10,239 nucleotides of DNA from JAJTFW01 sp964534995 (lineage in GTDB: Bacteria > Bacteroidota > Bacteroidia > AKYH767-A > OLB10): positions 1-10,239 of the forward strand of contig CAZHSC010000106.1 in NCBI GenBank assembly GCA_964534995.1. The letters are read 5' to 3'. Numbering within the stretch: position 1 is the stretch's first letter; each line of letters begins with the position of its first letter. The translations under genes and the position numbers were made by a program. Of the stretch, positions 1-6,276 are shown in pieces. Under the pieces are notes generated by a model. That model was given only the letters and a program-made list of their open reading frames with translations, had not been told where the DNA came from and did no database searches.

Positions 1-680
1 CAGCCCCAGTTCCTCATCGTCCACTTCCTGCTCAAAAAGTCCTCTGATCAGATACACCACATTGGTAGAAAGCCAGGCGGGCGTATAGCCAAGTGGTGTA
101 ATTTCCAGGGTATCAAAAGCTATTTCAATCTCATCGCAGGCATGAAGATAGCAGGAGGAAAGTATCAGCACATGGCCTGATTGAACAACTATGCGGGCAT
201 TCCCGGTCATCTTTATTTCAGTATATTGAATCACCAGATCAGCATCCACAATAAAATCATCGTGAATGAAGACTTCACCCAAAGCAGCTCCGGGTGTTGG
301 ATAGGAGACGTTACCAAAGGTGTTATTGGTTGCATTGCCTGCAAACAAATTATTATTCTGCATCCATACTGCAGTAATCGGGTAATTTGTCCACCAGTCA
401 ATCGGTGAGACCAATAAAAAATTAGCGGCAGGGATGCCCTGATTGTTAGTTCTGAAATTCAGCAATTGGCTGGATTTATTAAAACCCTGCCCAAACATAT
501 CGGAAAGGACGACCGTATTTGCTAAGGGGTTAGGCGGACAGGGTGCAATGGATTGTGCATAAATGGATGGTGGAAGCAAAAGGAGTAAACCATAAATAAA
601 TAGATGGCATCGTAATGAAACAGAGTCTCTATTTAAAAATAAAGCTTTTGTTGTTGGGGGGGGGGGGGGGTATATTTCAT
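1..680 (-). CDS. Secreted surface protein, N-terminal part, start disrupted by a poly-C tract
   Basis: A minus-strand frame is open from the left edge to at least 609 and has no stop up to the poly-G run at 656-670. Just inside is a clear signal peptide: a hydrophobic stretch (FIYGLLLLLPPSIYAQ) ending in an A-Q cleavage site, followed by about 185 residues rich in Asn, Thr and beta-prone segments. The C-terminus lies outside the window. Phrases such as TGNARIVVQSGHVLIL followed by a cysteine-containing strand resemble the front of Bacteroidota T9SS adhesins, but no sorting domain can be seen. No ATG exists in this frame downstream of the homopolymer. The only convincing start, ATG at 678-680, is out of frame with the 15 C residues recorded; a tract of 13 or 16 would join it to the signal peptide. 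This is therefore a partial gene, either mis-sequenced or frame-switched. The function is not recognised. Confidence 0.6.
656..670. repeat. Poly-G/poly-C homopolymer (15 nt) in the 5' end of a gene
   Basis: Fifteen consecutive G on the plus strand, read as C15 eight codons or fewer after a minus-strand ATG (678-680). With 15 the frame stops after about 15 residues (TAA at 633-635); with 13 or 16 it continues into the signal peptide of the gene at 1-609. It could be a slipped-strand phase-variation tract or a sequencing/assembly error next to a scaffold gap. Confidence 0.85.
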
Positions 681-731
681 GTAAAAAATATTTAGGCTAA
701 AATATTAAAAAATAAATCCATTAAATAAACA
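674..731. repeat. Left copy of a near-identical sequence flanking the N gap
   Basis: About 58 bases beginning ATTTCATG and containing ATATTTAGGCT, closely matched by 836-895 on the other side of the gap apart from scattered substitutions and one-base shifts. Being A+T-rich and located just before the Ns, it most likely represents the same genomic segment as the right copy, read poorly at a contig end. Confidence 0.7.
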
Positions 732-741
732 NNNNNNNNNN
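732..741. other. Assembly gap (10 N)
   Basis: Ten undetermined bases separate two stretches that share about 58 bp of similar sequence. A fixed-size run of Ns is normally a scaffolding placeholder, so the true distance is unknown and could be negative (overlapping contigs). Nothing between 681 and 969 can be assigned to a gene. Besides the gap and repeats, 742-835 holds an A-rich stretch and a G9-C-G4-C10 run (809-832) of doubtful quality. Confidence 0.95.
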
Positions 742-835
742 CAAAAAAACAAAAAAAAAATCAATAAATATATCTACTCATACTGGTAACATTCCCCTAC
801 CTCAGGGTGGGGGGGGGCGGGGCCCCCCCCCCAAG

Positions 836-895
836 ATTTCATGGTAAAAATATTTAGGCTCAAATATGATAAAATCAATCCCTTAAATATACCAG
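836..895. repeat. Right copy of the sequence flanking the N gap
   Basis: Matches 674-731 almost base for base. Here too a minus-strand ATG (840-842) is followed within about ten bases by a G/C homopolymer (809-832). Both copies thus carry the same ATGAAAT start plus homopolymer layout, which favours one real locus represented twice. Confidence 0.65.
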
Positions 896-969
896 AAATG
901 TTCTCTTTCTAAAAGACCTGTATTAACTCCTATCCGCTTCCAGTCTATTCACCCGGTGTATACATTCTG

Positions 970-2481
970 TTATCTCAAACCCTGCATATACCTCTCCACC
1001 AACTTGTTCTTGTCAATTTTATGACTGACATTGTACGGAAAATCATCAATAACAATCACCTCGGCAGGAATCATGTAATAAGGAAGACGTCGTGTCAATG
1101 AGGGTAAAACCACTTCTCTGAGGTCAGTGCCCTCACCATGGCCGGCGGACTTTACAAAGCTGATGATCTTCTTTACTTCACTGTTTCTTTTAAGCGGCAC
1201 TGTTACCGCTTCTTCAATGGCTTCGTGATCACACAATACATGTGAGATCTCATCCAGTTCGATGCGGAAGCCGTGCAGCTTTACCTGGTCGTCATTTCTT
1301 CCCAGAAAGTAAACCATCCCGTTCTCATAATAGGCAAGATCTCCGGTGCGAAACGCGCGTTGACCTTCATGGATATAAAATTTCCTTTCGTTTAAATCCT
1401 CCCGGCTGAAATAACCCGGGGAGACATGTGGGCCGACGATAATCAGTTCTCCTTCCCGGCTCTCTCCTCCTCCGTTATCAATCAGCAGCGTGCTTGCCGG
1501 CATGGGATAGCCGATGGGTACAGAAGCCTGTTGCGCTGCAATATCGGGTGTAATTTCTACGAGGGTGGTGACGATGGTGGCTTCTGTAGGTCCGTAGGCA
1601 TTGAGCACCCGGCTCTGCGGAAATTTAGTGTGAAGGGTGCTGCAGGTGCGGGAAGGCAACTCTTCGCCCATGAATAAAAATGTCTTCATATCAGGCATGG
1701 CAGCACTGTTGAAGAGGGGATGACGCAGGTAGATGAAGGCGAAGGAAGGTGTGCTGGTCCAAACCGTGCATTGATAGCGGATCACCCGCTGCAGAAAGGC
1801 ATCCTGGTCCTTGGTTAACTCCGCTGCACTCAACACCAGTGTTCCTCCCAGGGCGAAGGCATTGAGCAAGTCGCACAAGGAAACATCAAAAGTGAAGGGA
1901 GCCTGATTCAAAAAAACATCCGTACTGTTGAATCCAAAAGCAGCCGTTGACCAATCCACGAAGGTAAGCACGGAAGAACGCAGGATCTGCACGCCTTTCG
2001 GTTCGCCGGTGGAGCCGGAGGTAAACATGATGTATTGGAGAACATCTTCGCTAAACTCTTTTCGCGGATGACTATGCATCGGTGATATATGTGAAATCAA
2101 ATCTCCATTTTCACTTATTTCAATGGCGCATGGCAGGGAAGACGGTAAGGCGCTACCGGTACAGTTGATTACCACCTGCGCCTTTGTGATTTCAATAATG
2201 CGCTTTACCCTTTCTTCGGGATAAATTTTATCAATCGGTGTATACGTTGTTTTAGAATGATAACAAGCCAGCATGGCTATGGCAAAACAGGCTTCCTTAT
2301 GGCCGTAAATGATGACCGGCTCTCCGGAAGGAATATTCAGGGAGGAAAGAAGTTCCGAAAGTTTTACGGTCTGCGCATACAATTCCTGCCAGGTGCAATC
2401 CGCATCGCTGCCCGACAAGGCCAATTTCTCCGGTGCAATCTCCGTATCAACGAATTTACTTTGATGGAAGTCGAAGCGCAT
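970..2481 (-). CDS. dltA: DltA-like D-alanine (amino acid)--carrier protein ligase
   Basis: A 503-residue stand-alone adenylation enzyme, the usual length of DltA. It would activate an amino acid with ATP and load it on the phosphopantetheine arm of the DltC-like protein encoded upstream, in the cytoplasm. All core motifs are visible: P-loop TSGSTGEPKG (154-163); FTFDVS (196-201) with D199 placed to hold the substrate amino group; NAYGPTEAT (294-302); FRTGDL (377-382); GRNDDQVKLHGFRIE (394-408); and catalytic lysine K488 in SHKID. The position before the GE pair in LFMGE is M271. DltA proteins I recall have Cys there (C268/C269 in Bacillus), a residue tied to D-alanine selectivity, so the substrate may differ. 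The ATG at 2479-2481 lies three bases after the dltB stop, so translation is probably coupled. It is the last gene of the operon. No NRPS condensation or thioesterase domain is attached, and no clear terminator follows. Confidence 0.88.
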   Translation of the reverse strand: MRFDFHQSKFVDTEIAPEKLALSGSDADCTWQELYAQTVKLSELLSSLNIPSGEPVIIYGHKEACFAIAMLACYHSKTTYTPIDKIYPEERVKRIIEITKAQVVINCTGSALPSSLPCAIEISENGDLISHISPMHSHPRKEFSEDVLQYIMFTSGSTGEPKGVQILRSSVLTFVDWSTAAFGFNSTDVFLNQAPFTFDVSLCDLLNAFALGGTLVLSAAELTKDQDAFLQRVIRYQCTVWTSTPSFAFIYLRHPLFNSAAMPDMKTFLFMGEELPSRTCSTLHTKFPQSRVLNAYGPTEATIVTTLVEITPDIAAQQASVPIGYPMPASTLLIDNGGGESREGELIIVGPHVSPGYFSREDLNERKFYIHEGQRAFRTGDLAYYENGMVYFLGRNDDQVKLHGFRIELDEISHVLCDHEAIEEAVTVPLKRNSEVKKIISFVKSAGHGEGTDLREVVLPSLTRRLPYYMIPAEVIVIDDFPYNVSHKIDKNKLVERYMQGLR

Positions 2482-2484
2482 GGT

Positions 2485-3648
2485 TTAGAGATAGGGACAG
2501 CGTCCGCTGAAGATGTACAAGGATATGGCGACCAGATGAATCATGATGAAGATGCTGAGGAGGCGGACAGTTTTTGGATTCAACTGACCGAAGATAATAT
2601 CTTTTCCACGCTTTTTAGAGGACACCAGGTACCAGTTATGCAGGGCTGAGTACACTCCAAAGAGTAATCCGCTGAGTATAAAATTCAGCTTGAATCCGTT
2701 CCAGCAACCCATCAGCAGGAAGGTCATGGCCAATGTGAAATTCTGCTTCGCCAGCGGATAGGACTTCAATGATTTAAAACGGCTCAGCCACAGGAAGAGC
2801 GGCGTAAAGAAATAATCTTTTAACCATGCACCCAGACTGATGTGAAATCTTCTCCAGAAGTCCTGGGGATTCACGGCGAGAAAGGGATTCGTAAAATTCA
2901 CCGGCACCTCCATGCCCATCATCCTGCCCAAACCGATGGCCATGCAGGAATATCCCGCGAAATCGAAGAAGAGATACGCGTAATAGGCATACATCGTGCT
3001 GACTATGTGCGGAAGTTCATGACTATCCGCCGGAAAAATATTCAGCCAGTAACGGTCAACGACCTCCGCAATAATATATTTGAACGCGATACCCTTGATC
3101 AGATCATTCCATCCGGCAATAAAGCGCTCCGCGTTGATGGAAGAGAAGCCTTTGTCCTGCGCTGCTTTGAAATGCGCAAAGCGATCGATGGGACCGATGA
3201 GTAAAGTAGGGGTGAATGATAAATAATTGAAATAGGAAATCGGATCCGCAATATCGGCTTTGGGATCTTTATCCATGAAATAACTCATCGTACGGAAACT
3301 GGCATAGGAGAGACCGGCGAAGGAGAGGAGATAATTCAGCTCAAAAGGCCAGGCAGAGAAACGGATATCAAACTTCACCAGCAGCATCGGCAGCAACAAG
3401 GCCAGGATACCATATATCTTTAAGGGCAACTTAAATTTCTTTCCAAACAGCCAGGTGATAAAATACGAATAAACAATAAACGAAAAAAAGAACAAGGGAT
3501 CGGGATAAAATACAATCAGGAAGGTGGCATTGAGCACAAAGAGACATTCACGATAGACTTTTTCAGGTGCTATTTTTTTCACCAGCGCCAGCAGCACGAT
3601 GAAGATCGCCATCACCACAAAAAAATCGCTGCTGCTAAACGGAATCAT
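2485..3648 (-). CDS. dltB: DltB-like MBOAT membrane acyltransferase
   Basis: A 387-residue polytopic membrane protein. DltB takes the acyl group from carrier DltC on the cytoplasmic side and passes it through the membrane. Family marks include several hydrophobic helices from residue 8 on, FTPTLLIGPIDRF (145-157), DFWRRFHISLGAWLKDYFF (263-281) with H269 equivalent to His289 of S. thermophilus DltB, and a last helix ending in IFSGRCPYL as in Gram-positive DltB (IFSGKL). The invariant MBOAT histidine, in the WHG motif (His336 in DltB), is replaced by N317 in GCWNG (AAC codon at 2698-2700). The histidine of the following GLYH motif is also missing (GLLFG), though H337 lies eight residues further on. 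The start ATG lies one base after the dltX stop (TGATATG). AlgI/PatA-type MBOATs are less likely given the dltC, dltD and dltA neighbours. Confidence 0.87.
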   Translation of the reverse strand: MIPFSSSDFFVVMAIFIVLLALVKKIAPEKVYRECLFVLNATFLIVFYPDPLFFFSFIVYSYFITWLFGKKFKLPLKIYGILALLLPMLLVKFDIRFSAWPFELNYLLSFAGLSYASFRTMSYFMDKDPKADIADPISYFNYLSFTPTLLIGPIDRFAHFKAAQDKGFSSINAERFIAGWNDLIKGIAFKYIIAEVVDRYWLNIFPADSHELPHIVSTMYAYYAYLFFDFAGYSCMAIGLGRMMGMEVPVNFTNPFLAVNPQDFWRRFHISLGAWLKDYFFTPLFLWLSRFKSLKSYPLAKQNFTLAMTFLLMGCWNGFKLNFILSGLLFGVYSALHNWYLVSSKKRGKDIIFGQLNPKTVRLLSIFIMIHLVAISLYIFSGRCPYL

Positions 3649-3649
3649 A

Positions 3650-3802
3650 TCAGAATTGCTGGTAAACGAATTGAATGGAAGACCCCGTTTGATTATTGGG
3701 GTGATTGTTATACGGGGAATACAGTGAATACAGCAACACTGCCATCAGCACATGCAGGGCGAGGCGAAGTACGTGCCGTAGGGGGTCAGATTTTATTTGC
3801 AT
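3650..3802 (-). CDS. dltX: DltX-like microprotein with C-terminal FxYxxF motif
   Basis: A 50-residue open frame between dltD and dltB. It starts at ATG 3800-3802, overlaps the end of dltD by 10 bases, and its TGA (3650-3652) sits one base before the dltB ATG. The protein has a short basic N-terminus (MQIKSDPLRHVLR), one hydrophobic segment (residues 11-31, LALHVLMAVLLYSLY), a polar Asn-rich linker, and the C-terminus IQFVYQQF. The ending fits FxYxxF, the conserved tail of Gram-positive DltX (for example FIYNEF), in which the tyrosine is reported to be transiently acylated between DltB and DltD. Here that residue would be Y47. Length, single membrane segment, C-terminal motif and exact operon position all agree. 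The protein would sit in the cytoplasmic membrane with its tail outside. No Shine-Dalgarno sequence is seen; translational coupling to dltD is likely. Confidence 0.85.
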   Translation of the reverse strand: MQIKSDPLRHVLRLALHVLMAVLLYSLYSPYNNHPNNQTGSSIQFVYQQF

Positions 3803-4998
3803 AGACCATAGGTATTGATGATAAAGCGGTTCACCTGCAGCCAGCCATAGTCGCTCATATGCATCACATCGCTGAGCAGGGCCTTATCGTAGCCGGTAGT
3901 ATCGCTTGTGAACAGATTCAGTACAGGGAAATCGCTTCTTTTCAGTACAGCAGTGAGTGTATCTACCGTGGGCTGCAATTGGGGGAGCGTTGTAAAATAG
4001 TGCGGATTCAGCGGAGAGAGGATGAAGGAAGCTTTGGCATTTTTACTTTTAAGCAAAGCCACCAGCATCCGGAAATCTTTGAGCTCGGTATTACAGGGTT
4101 CTGCCACCGCTTGAATTTTTCCTTTCTTTCCGTGAATCCAGGTGGTGTAATATTCATTCTCAATTCCGAGTGCATTGTTTGTTGCTTTAGCTAAGGTAGC
4201 GTTCTTTGTAGTGGTTAGCAGACTATCCCAGTTGATAGCACAATCCACTGCCTCCACCTCTTTCTCAAAAGACCCTCTGCCGTAATAAAGATGAGGTGCA
4301 TAACGTGAGGAAGGATCCTTCATTATACCCATTATCGTATTCCATGTATAAACAGGAGCACACCAGATGCGGTGATAAAACGAAAGTGAAGAACGGTAGG
4401 CGATATAGGCTTTCCGGTAAACGGCGGCAGGCGCATTCAGTTCATCATAAAAGCGGGAAATGCCGGCGTACGCATAATGTTTAAATCGATCTTCCTCCCC
4501 ATAGTGATTCAATAATCTTAGAAATTCCTCTGAATTATACTCCAGAAAAACAGCGGAAGTGGTGCCACGTGCCGGCTTTGCTTCAAACCAACCCGGAGAA
4601 AGGATGATTACGACCGGTGCTCCTTCCAGCAGACCTGCTTTTGCAAGCAATTGGCAGTAGATGGAAAAACACTGATTGCCCTCATGGCCTATACCCATCA
4701 CCTTCACCGGAAAACGATCGCTGATGAAATGATAGGAAAGATATTTAGTACCCGAAGTCAGCTCAGAAGAGCCGAGTAAATAAATGGTGGAAGAATCATC
4801 GGGCTGTTTTAAAAATTCGTCTTCCAGGTATCTGTTGCCGTGAAAATTATAGATGTAGCGAAGATCATCTTCATGCCGCGTTGGTTCTACATACCCCTGA
4901 TCGAGAAAAAATTTAACATCCGGAATCCTGGATAATACCATAACTGTAAAAGTGGCTGTTATTAAAGGAATGAAGCATAGATAAAAAATCCGGCGCAT
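3793..4998 (-). CDS. dltD: DltD-like SGNH-fold acyl transfer protein
   Basis: A 401-residue protein with one N-terminal membrane anchor (residues 4-24) and an extracytoplasmic SGNH-like domain, as in DltD. DltD performs the last step of D-alanylation on the outer face of the cytoplasmic membrane. Visible marks are GSSEL (76-80) with S78 as probable nucleophile, GHEGNQCFSIYCQLL (104-118), ILSPGWF (132-138), ILSPLNPHY (326-334), and a DxxH pair D377/H380 in DVMHMSDYGWLQ followed by the conserved GW. The full Ser-Asp-His set expected of an active enzyme is therefore present. Length is close to Gram-positive DltD (about 380-425). The ATG overlaps the dltC stop by one base (TGATG), and the 3' end overlaps dltX, so the genes are tightly coupled. 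The natural acceptor in an outer-membrane bacterium is unknown. Confidence 0.9.
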   Translation of the reverse strand: MRRIFYLCFIPLITATFTVMVLSRIPDVKFFLDQGYVEPTRHEDDLRYIYNFHGNRYLEDEFLKQPDDSSTIYLLGSSELTSGTKYLSYHFISDRFPVKVMGIGHEGNQCFSIYCQLLAKAGLLEGAPVVIILSPGWFEAKPARGTTSAVFLEYNSEEFLRLLNHYGEEDRFKHYAYAGISRFYDELNAPAAVYRKAYIAYRSSLSFYHRIWCAPVYTWNTIMGIMKDPSSRYAPHLYYGRGSFEKEVEAVDCAINWDSLLTTTKNATLAKATNNALGIENEYYTTWIHGKKGKIQAVAEPCNTELKDFRMLVALLKSKNAKASFILSPLNPHYFTTLPQLQPTVDTLTAVLKRSDFPVLNLFTSDTTGYDKALLSDVMHMSDYGWLQVNRFIINTYGLCK

Positions 4999-5231
4999 CA
5001 GGCATCTATTTTTGAAATCGTATCGATGATGGTATCGATCGTTTCAAAGTTCTCATTTTGCAGCAAATGCTGGGGGACCGGCTTACCGATTTTTTCCTCG
5101 ATGGCCACAATGACTTCTACGAGGGTGATGGAATCCAGCAGTCCGGACTCAATCAGCGAATCCCCAAAACCTACCTTTTTGAAGGCCATGTCGGCAATGG
5201 TTTCCTGTAAGAAAGGACGAAGATCTTCCAT
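4998..5231 (-). CDS. dltC: DltC-like acyl/aminoacyl carrier protein
   Basis: A 77-residue acidic four-helix carrier protein, matching DltC (78-81 aa). S34 in GLLDSITLVEV (30-40) is the expected 4'-phosphopantetheine attachment site, in the LLDS setting typical of DltC. It would be loaded with an amino acid by the DltA-like enzyme and would dock on the DltB-like MBOAT. The frame stays open for another 330 bases upstream, but that extension has no carrier-protein character and would run back to the divergent gene. ATG 5229-5231 gives the family length and is therefore preferred. No Shine-Dalgarno sequence precedes it, as is usual in Bacteroidota. It is the first gene of the operon and shares one base with dltD. 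A promoter candidate lies about 140 bases upstream. No phosphopantetheinyl transferase gene is present in the window. Confidence 0.88.
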   Translation of the reverse strand: MEDLRPFLQETIADMAFKKVGFGDSLIESGLLDSITLVEVIVAIEEKIGKPVPQHLLQNENFETIDTIIDTISKIDA

Positions 5232-5349
5232 GATTTTTAACGGGAATAAATCTATACAACTATATATCAAACACTTAACTTGATCGCCTCTTGATTTCTC
5301 TCGGCATCTCTCCCTAACATTTGTTACACAGAATGGCTGATTCCTGTTG

Positions 5350-5357
5350 TATCTTTG
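5350..5357 (+). promoter_or_regulatory. Candidate -7 box (TATCTTTG) for the L,D-transpeptidase gene
   Basis: Exact match to the TAnnTTTG -7 consensus of Bacteroidota sigma-A promoters, about 206 bases upstream of the ATG at 5564. A TTTG at 5320-5323 could be the -33 element, but the 26-base spacer is longer than usual, so the assignment is weak. Confidence 0.35.
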
Positions 5358-5369
5358 AAAGGAGAAGGA

Positions 5370-5399
5370 CAAAAGTAAGTGTTCCTGAATAATTTGAAA
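5370..5399 (-). promoter_or_regulatory. Candidate promoter for the dlt operon
   Basis: On the minus strand TACTTTTG (5377-5370) matches the TAnnTTTG -7 box exactly, and TTTC (5399-5396) lies 18 bases upstream as a one-mismatch -33 element. Transcription would start near 5364 and give a leader of about 130 bases before dltC. It faces the plus-strand candidate at 5350-5357, so polymerase binding at the two could be mutually exclusive. Confidence 0.35.
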
Positions 5400-5563
5400 G
5401 TACCCTCCGAAGGAAATCAGTCTTCCGGTGGGCATGGATATGTTTCTTAAACAAATCCACGAACATCCATGAAGTGCCTTTAACCGGCGTTTCAGATAAA
5501 ACAAATTCACCATAACATTCACCGGGAATTCCCGTAAAATAAATCTCAACCCAACACACAAAC

Positions 5564-6211
5564 ATGCTGCTACTGATCATCCACCTGTTCTTCTACCTGC
5601 AAACACTGTTTACAGGAGAAGGACTCGCTGAATTAGCGGTGAAGGACAACATACTTGTTGAAAGCAACCGGAACGAAGCCGACATGATCTTTGATCAATT
5701 GCAGGGATGTATCAAAAAGGATGCTTTCTACATCGCTTATCAGGGGGTACAAAAATGGAATCCTAATGCCCGCATGCTGGCCATTGCTGACTTATCGCAG
5801 GGATCCGAGAAGCAGCGCTTTTACATTCTTGATCTGGAAAAGAAAGAAGTCATTCTGCAAACCTGGGTAGCGCACGGGAAAAACTCGGGCGATCATTTCG
5901 CCCTTCATTTCTCGAACAAGGAGGCTTCCTATATGAGCAGCAAAGGATTTTTCAGCATCGGCGAAGAATTCATTTCACCCAAGCACGGACCTGCCTTGCT
6001 GTTAGAGGGTCTGGAAAAAGGAATCAATGACAATGCCCGTGCCCGTGAGATCATTATTCACGGCGCCGATTATGTGAGTGAATCCTTCATTGAAGCACAC
6101 GGCCGCTGCGGAAGAAGTCATGGATGTCCGGCATTGCCGGGAGAAGAAATGGCGAAAGCGATCCGACTGTTGCCACCGGGAAGTTTGTTGTATATCCATA
6201 CGGGGGTGTAG
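5564..6211 (+). CDS. Secreted murein L,D-transpeptidase-like protein (YkuD_2 type)
   Basis: A 215-residue protein with an N-terminal hydrophobic segment (residues 2-16) that probably directs export. The C-terminal half carries the L,D-transpeptidase signature: H166 in IIIHGADYV, and S185-H186-G187-C188 in GRSHGCPALP, with C188 the expected nucleophile. The arrangement HGADYV...GRSHGCPA is that of the 'murein L,D-transpeptidase catalytic domain family' (YkuD_2), common in Bacteroidota. The expected role is cleaving and rejoining peptidoglycan stem peptides, or attaching proteins or D-amino acids, in the periplasm; the precise substrate cannot be read from sequence. The N-terminal 50 residues lack a recognisable binding domain. 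The gene is divergent from the dlt operon and is followed directly by a terminator-like hairpin, so it is probably monocistronic. The start is the first ATG of the frame; it is adjacent to the signal-like segment and has no Shine-Dalgarno sequence. Confidence 0.85.
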   Translation: MLLLIIHLFFYLQTLFTGEGLAELAVKDNILVESNRNEADMIFDQLQGCIKKDAFYIAYQGVQKWNPNARMLAIADLSQGSEKQRFYILDLEKKEVILQTWVAHGKNSGDHFALHFSNKEASYMSSKGFFSIGEEFISPKHGPALLLEGLEKGINDNARAREIIIHGADYVSESFIEAHGRCGRSHGCPALPGEEMAKAIRLLPPGSLLYIHTGV

Positions 6212-6215
6212 ATAT

Positions 6216-6237
6216 CTCTGTAAGTCAGAGGGTTTTT
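6216..6237 (+). terminator. Terminator of the L,D-transpeptidase gene
   Basis: CTCTG-TAAGT-CAGAG hairpin (5-bp stem, 5-base loop) followed by GG and five T, starting five bases after the stop codon. The stem is short, but position and T run fit an intrinsic terminator. Confidence 0.6.
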
Positions 6238-6276
6238 CTCTACTGTGAGATTGTCCGGATTTCGGGGGTACTTACA

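Larger units (their letters stand above)
5232..5563. promoter_or_regulatory. Divergent intergenic region between dltC and the L,D-transpeptidase gene
   Basis: A 332-base spacer with no gene I can support. It must hold the start signals for both the leftward dlt operon and the rightward L,D-transpeptidase gene. Two exact matches to the Bacteroidota -7 consensus TAnnTTTG lie close together in opposite orientation (5350-5357 plus, 5370-5377 minus). They would leave leaders of roughly 130 bases before dltC and 200 bases before the plus-strand gene. An antisense frame of about 83 codons crosses this region but has no recognisable features. Confidence 0.5.

Noticed and set aside
181..408. Plus-strand 75-codon frame opposite the left-edge gene
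   Set aside because: It is antisense to a frame with signal peptide and surface-protein composition and has no features of its own.
970..2481. NRPS or siderophore adenylation enzyme
   Set aside because: Stand-alone length, DltA-like motifs and an operon with dltB, C, D and X point to the Dlt family; no condensation, reductase or thioesterase domains are nearby.
2485..4998. Alginate/peptidoglycan O-acetylation pair (AlgI/PatA plus AlgX/PatB type)
   Set aside because: The SGNH protein has the DltD motifs GSSEL and SPGWF with DxxH, and the carrier protein and ligase genes show amino acid rather than acetyl transfer.
5232..5561. N-terminal extension of the dltC frame to a 187-aa protein
   Set aside because: The extension has no carrier-protein or targeting features, crosses the promoter candidates, and the internal ATG at 5229-5231 gives the exact family length of 77 residues.
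5314..5565. Minus-strand frame of about 83 codons in the divergent spacer
   Set aside because: Codon use is not implausible, but no domain, signal or start context is recognised, it contains both promoter candidates, and its start coincides with the palindromic CATG of the plus-strand gene. It could be revived if conserved in relatives.
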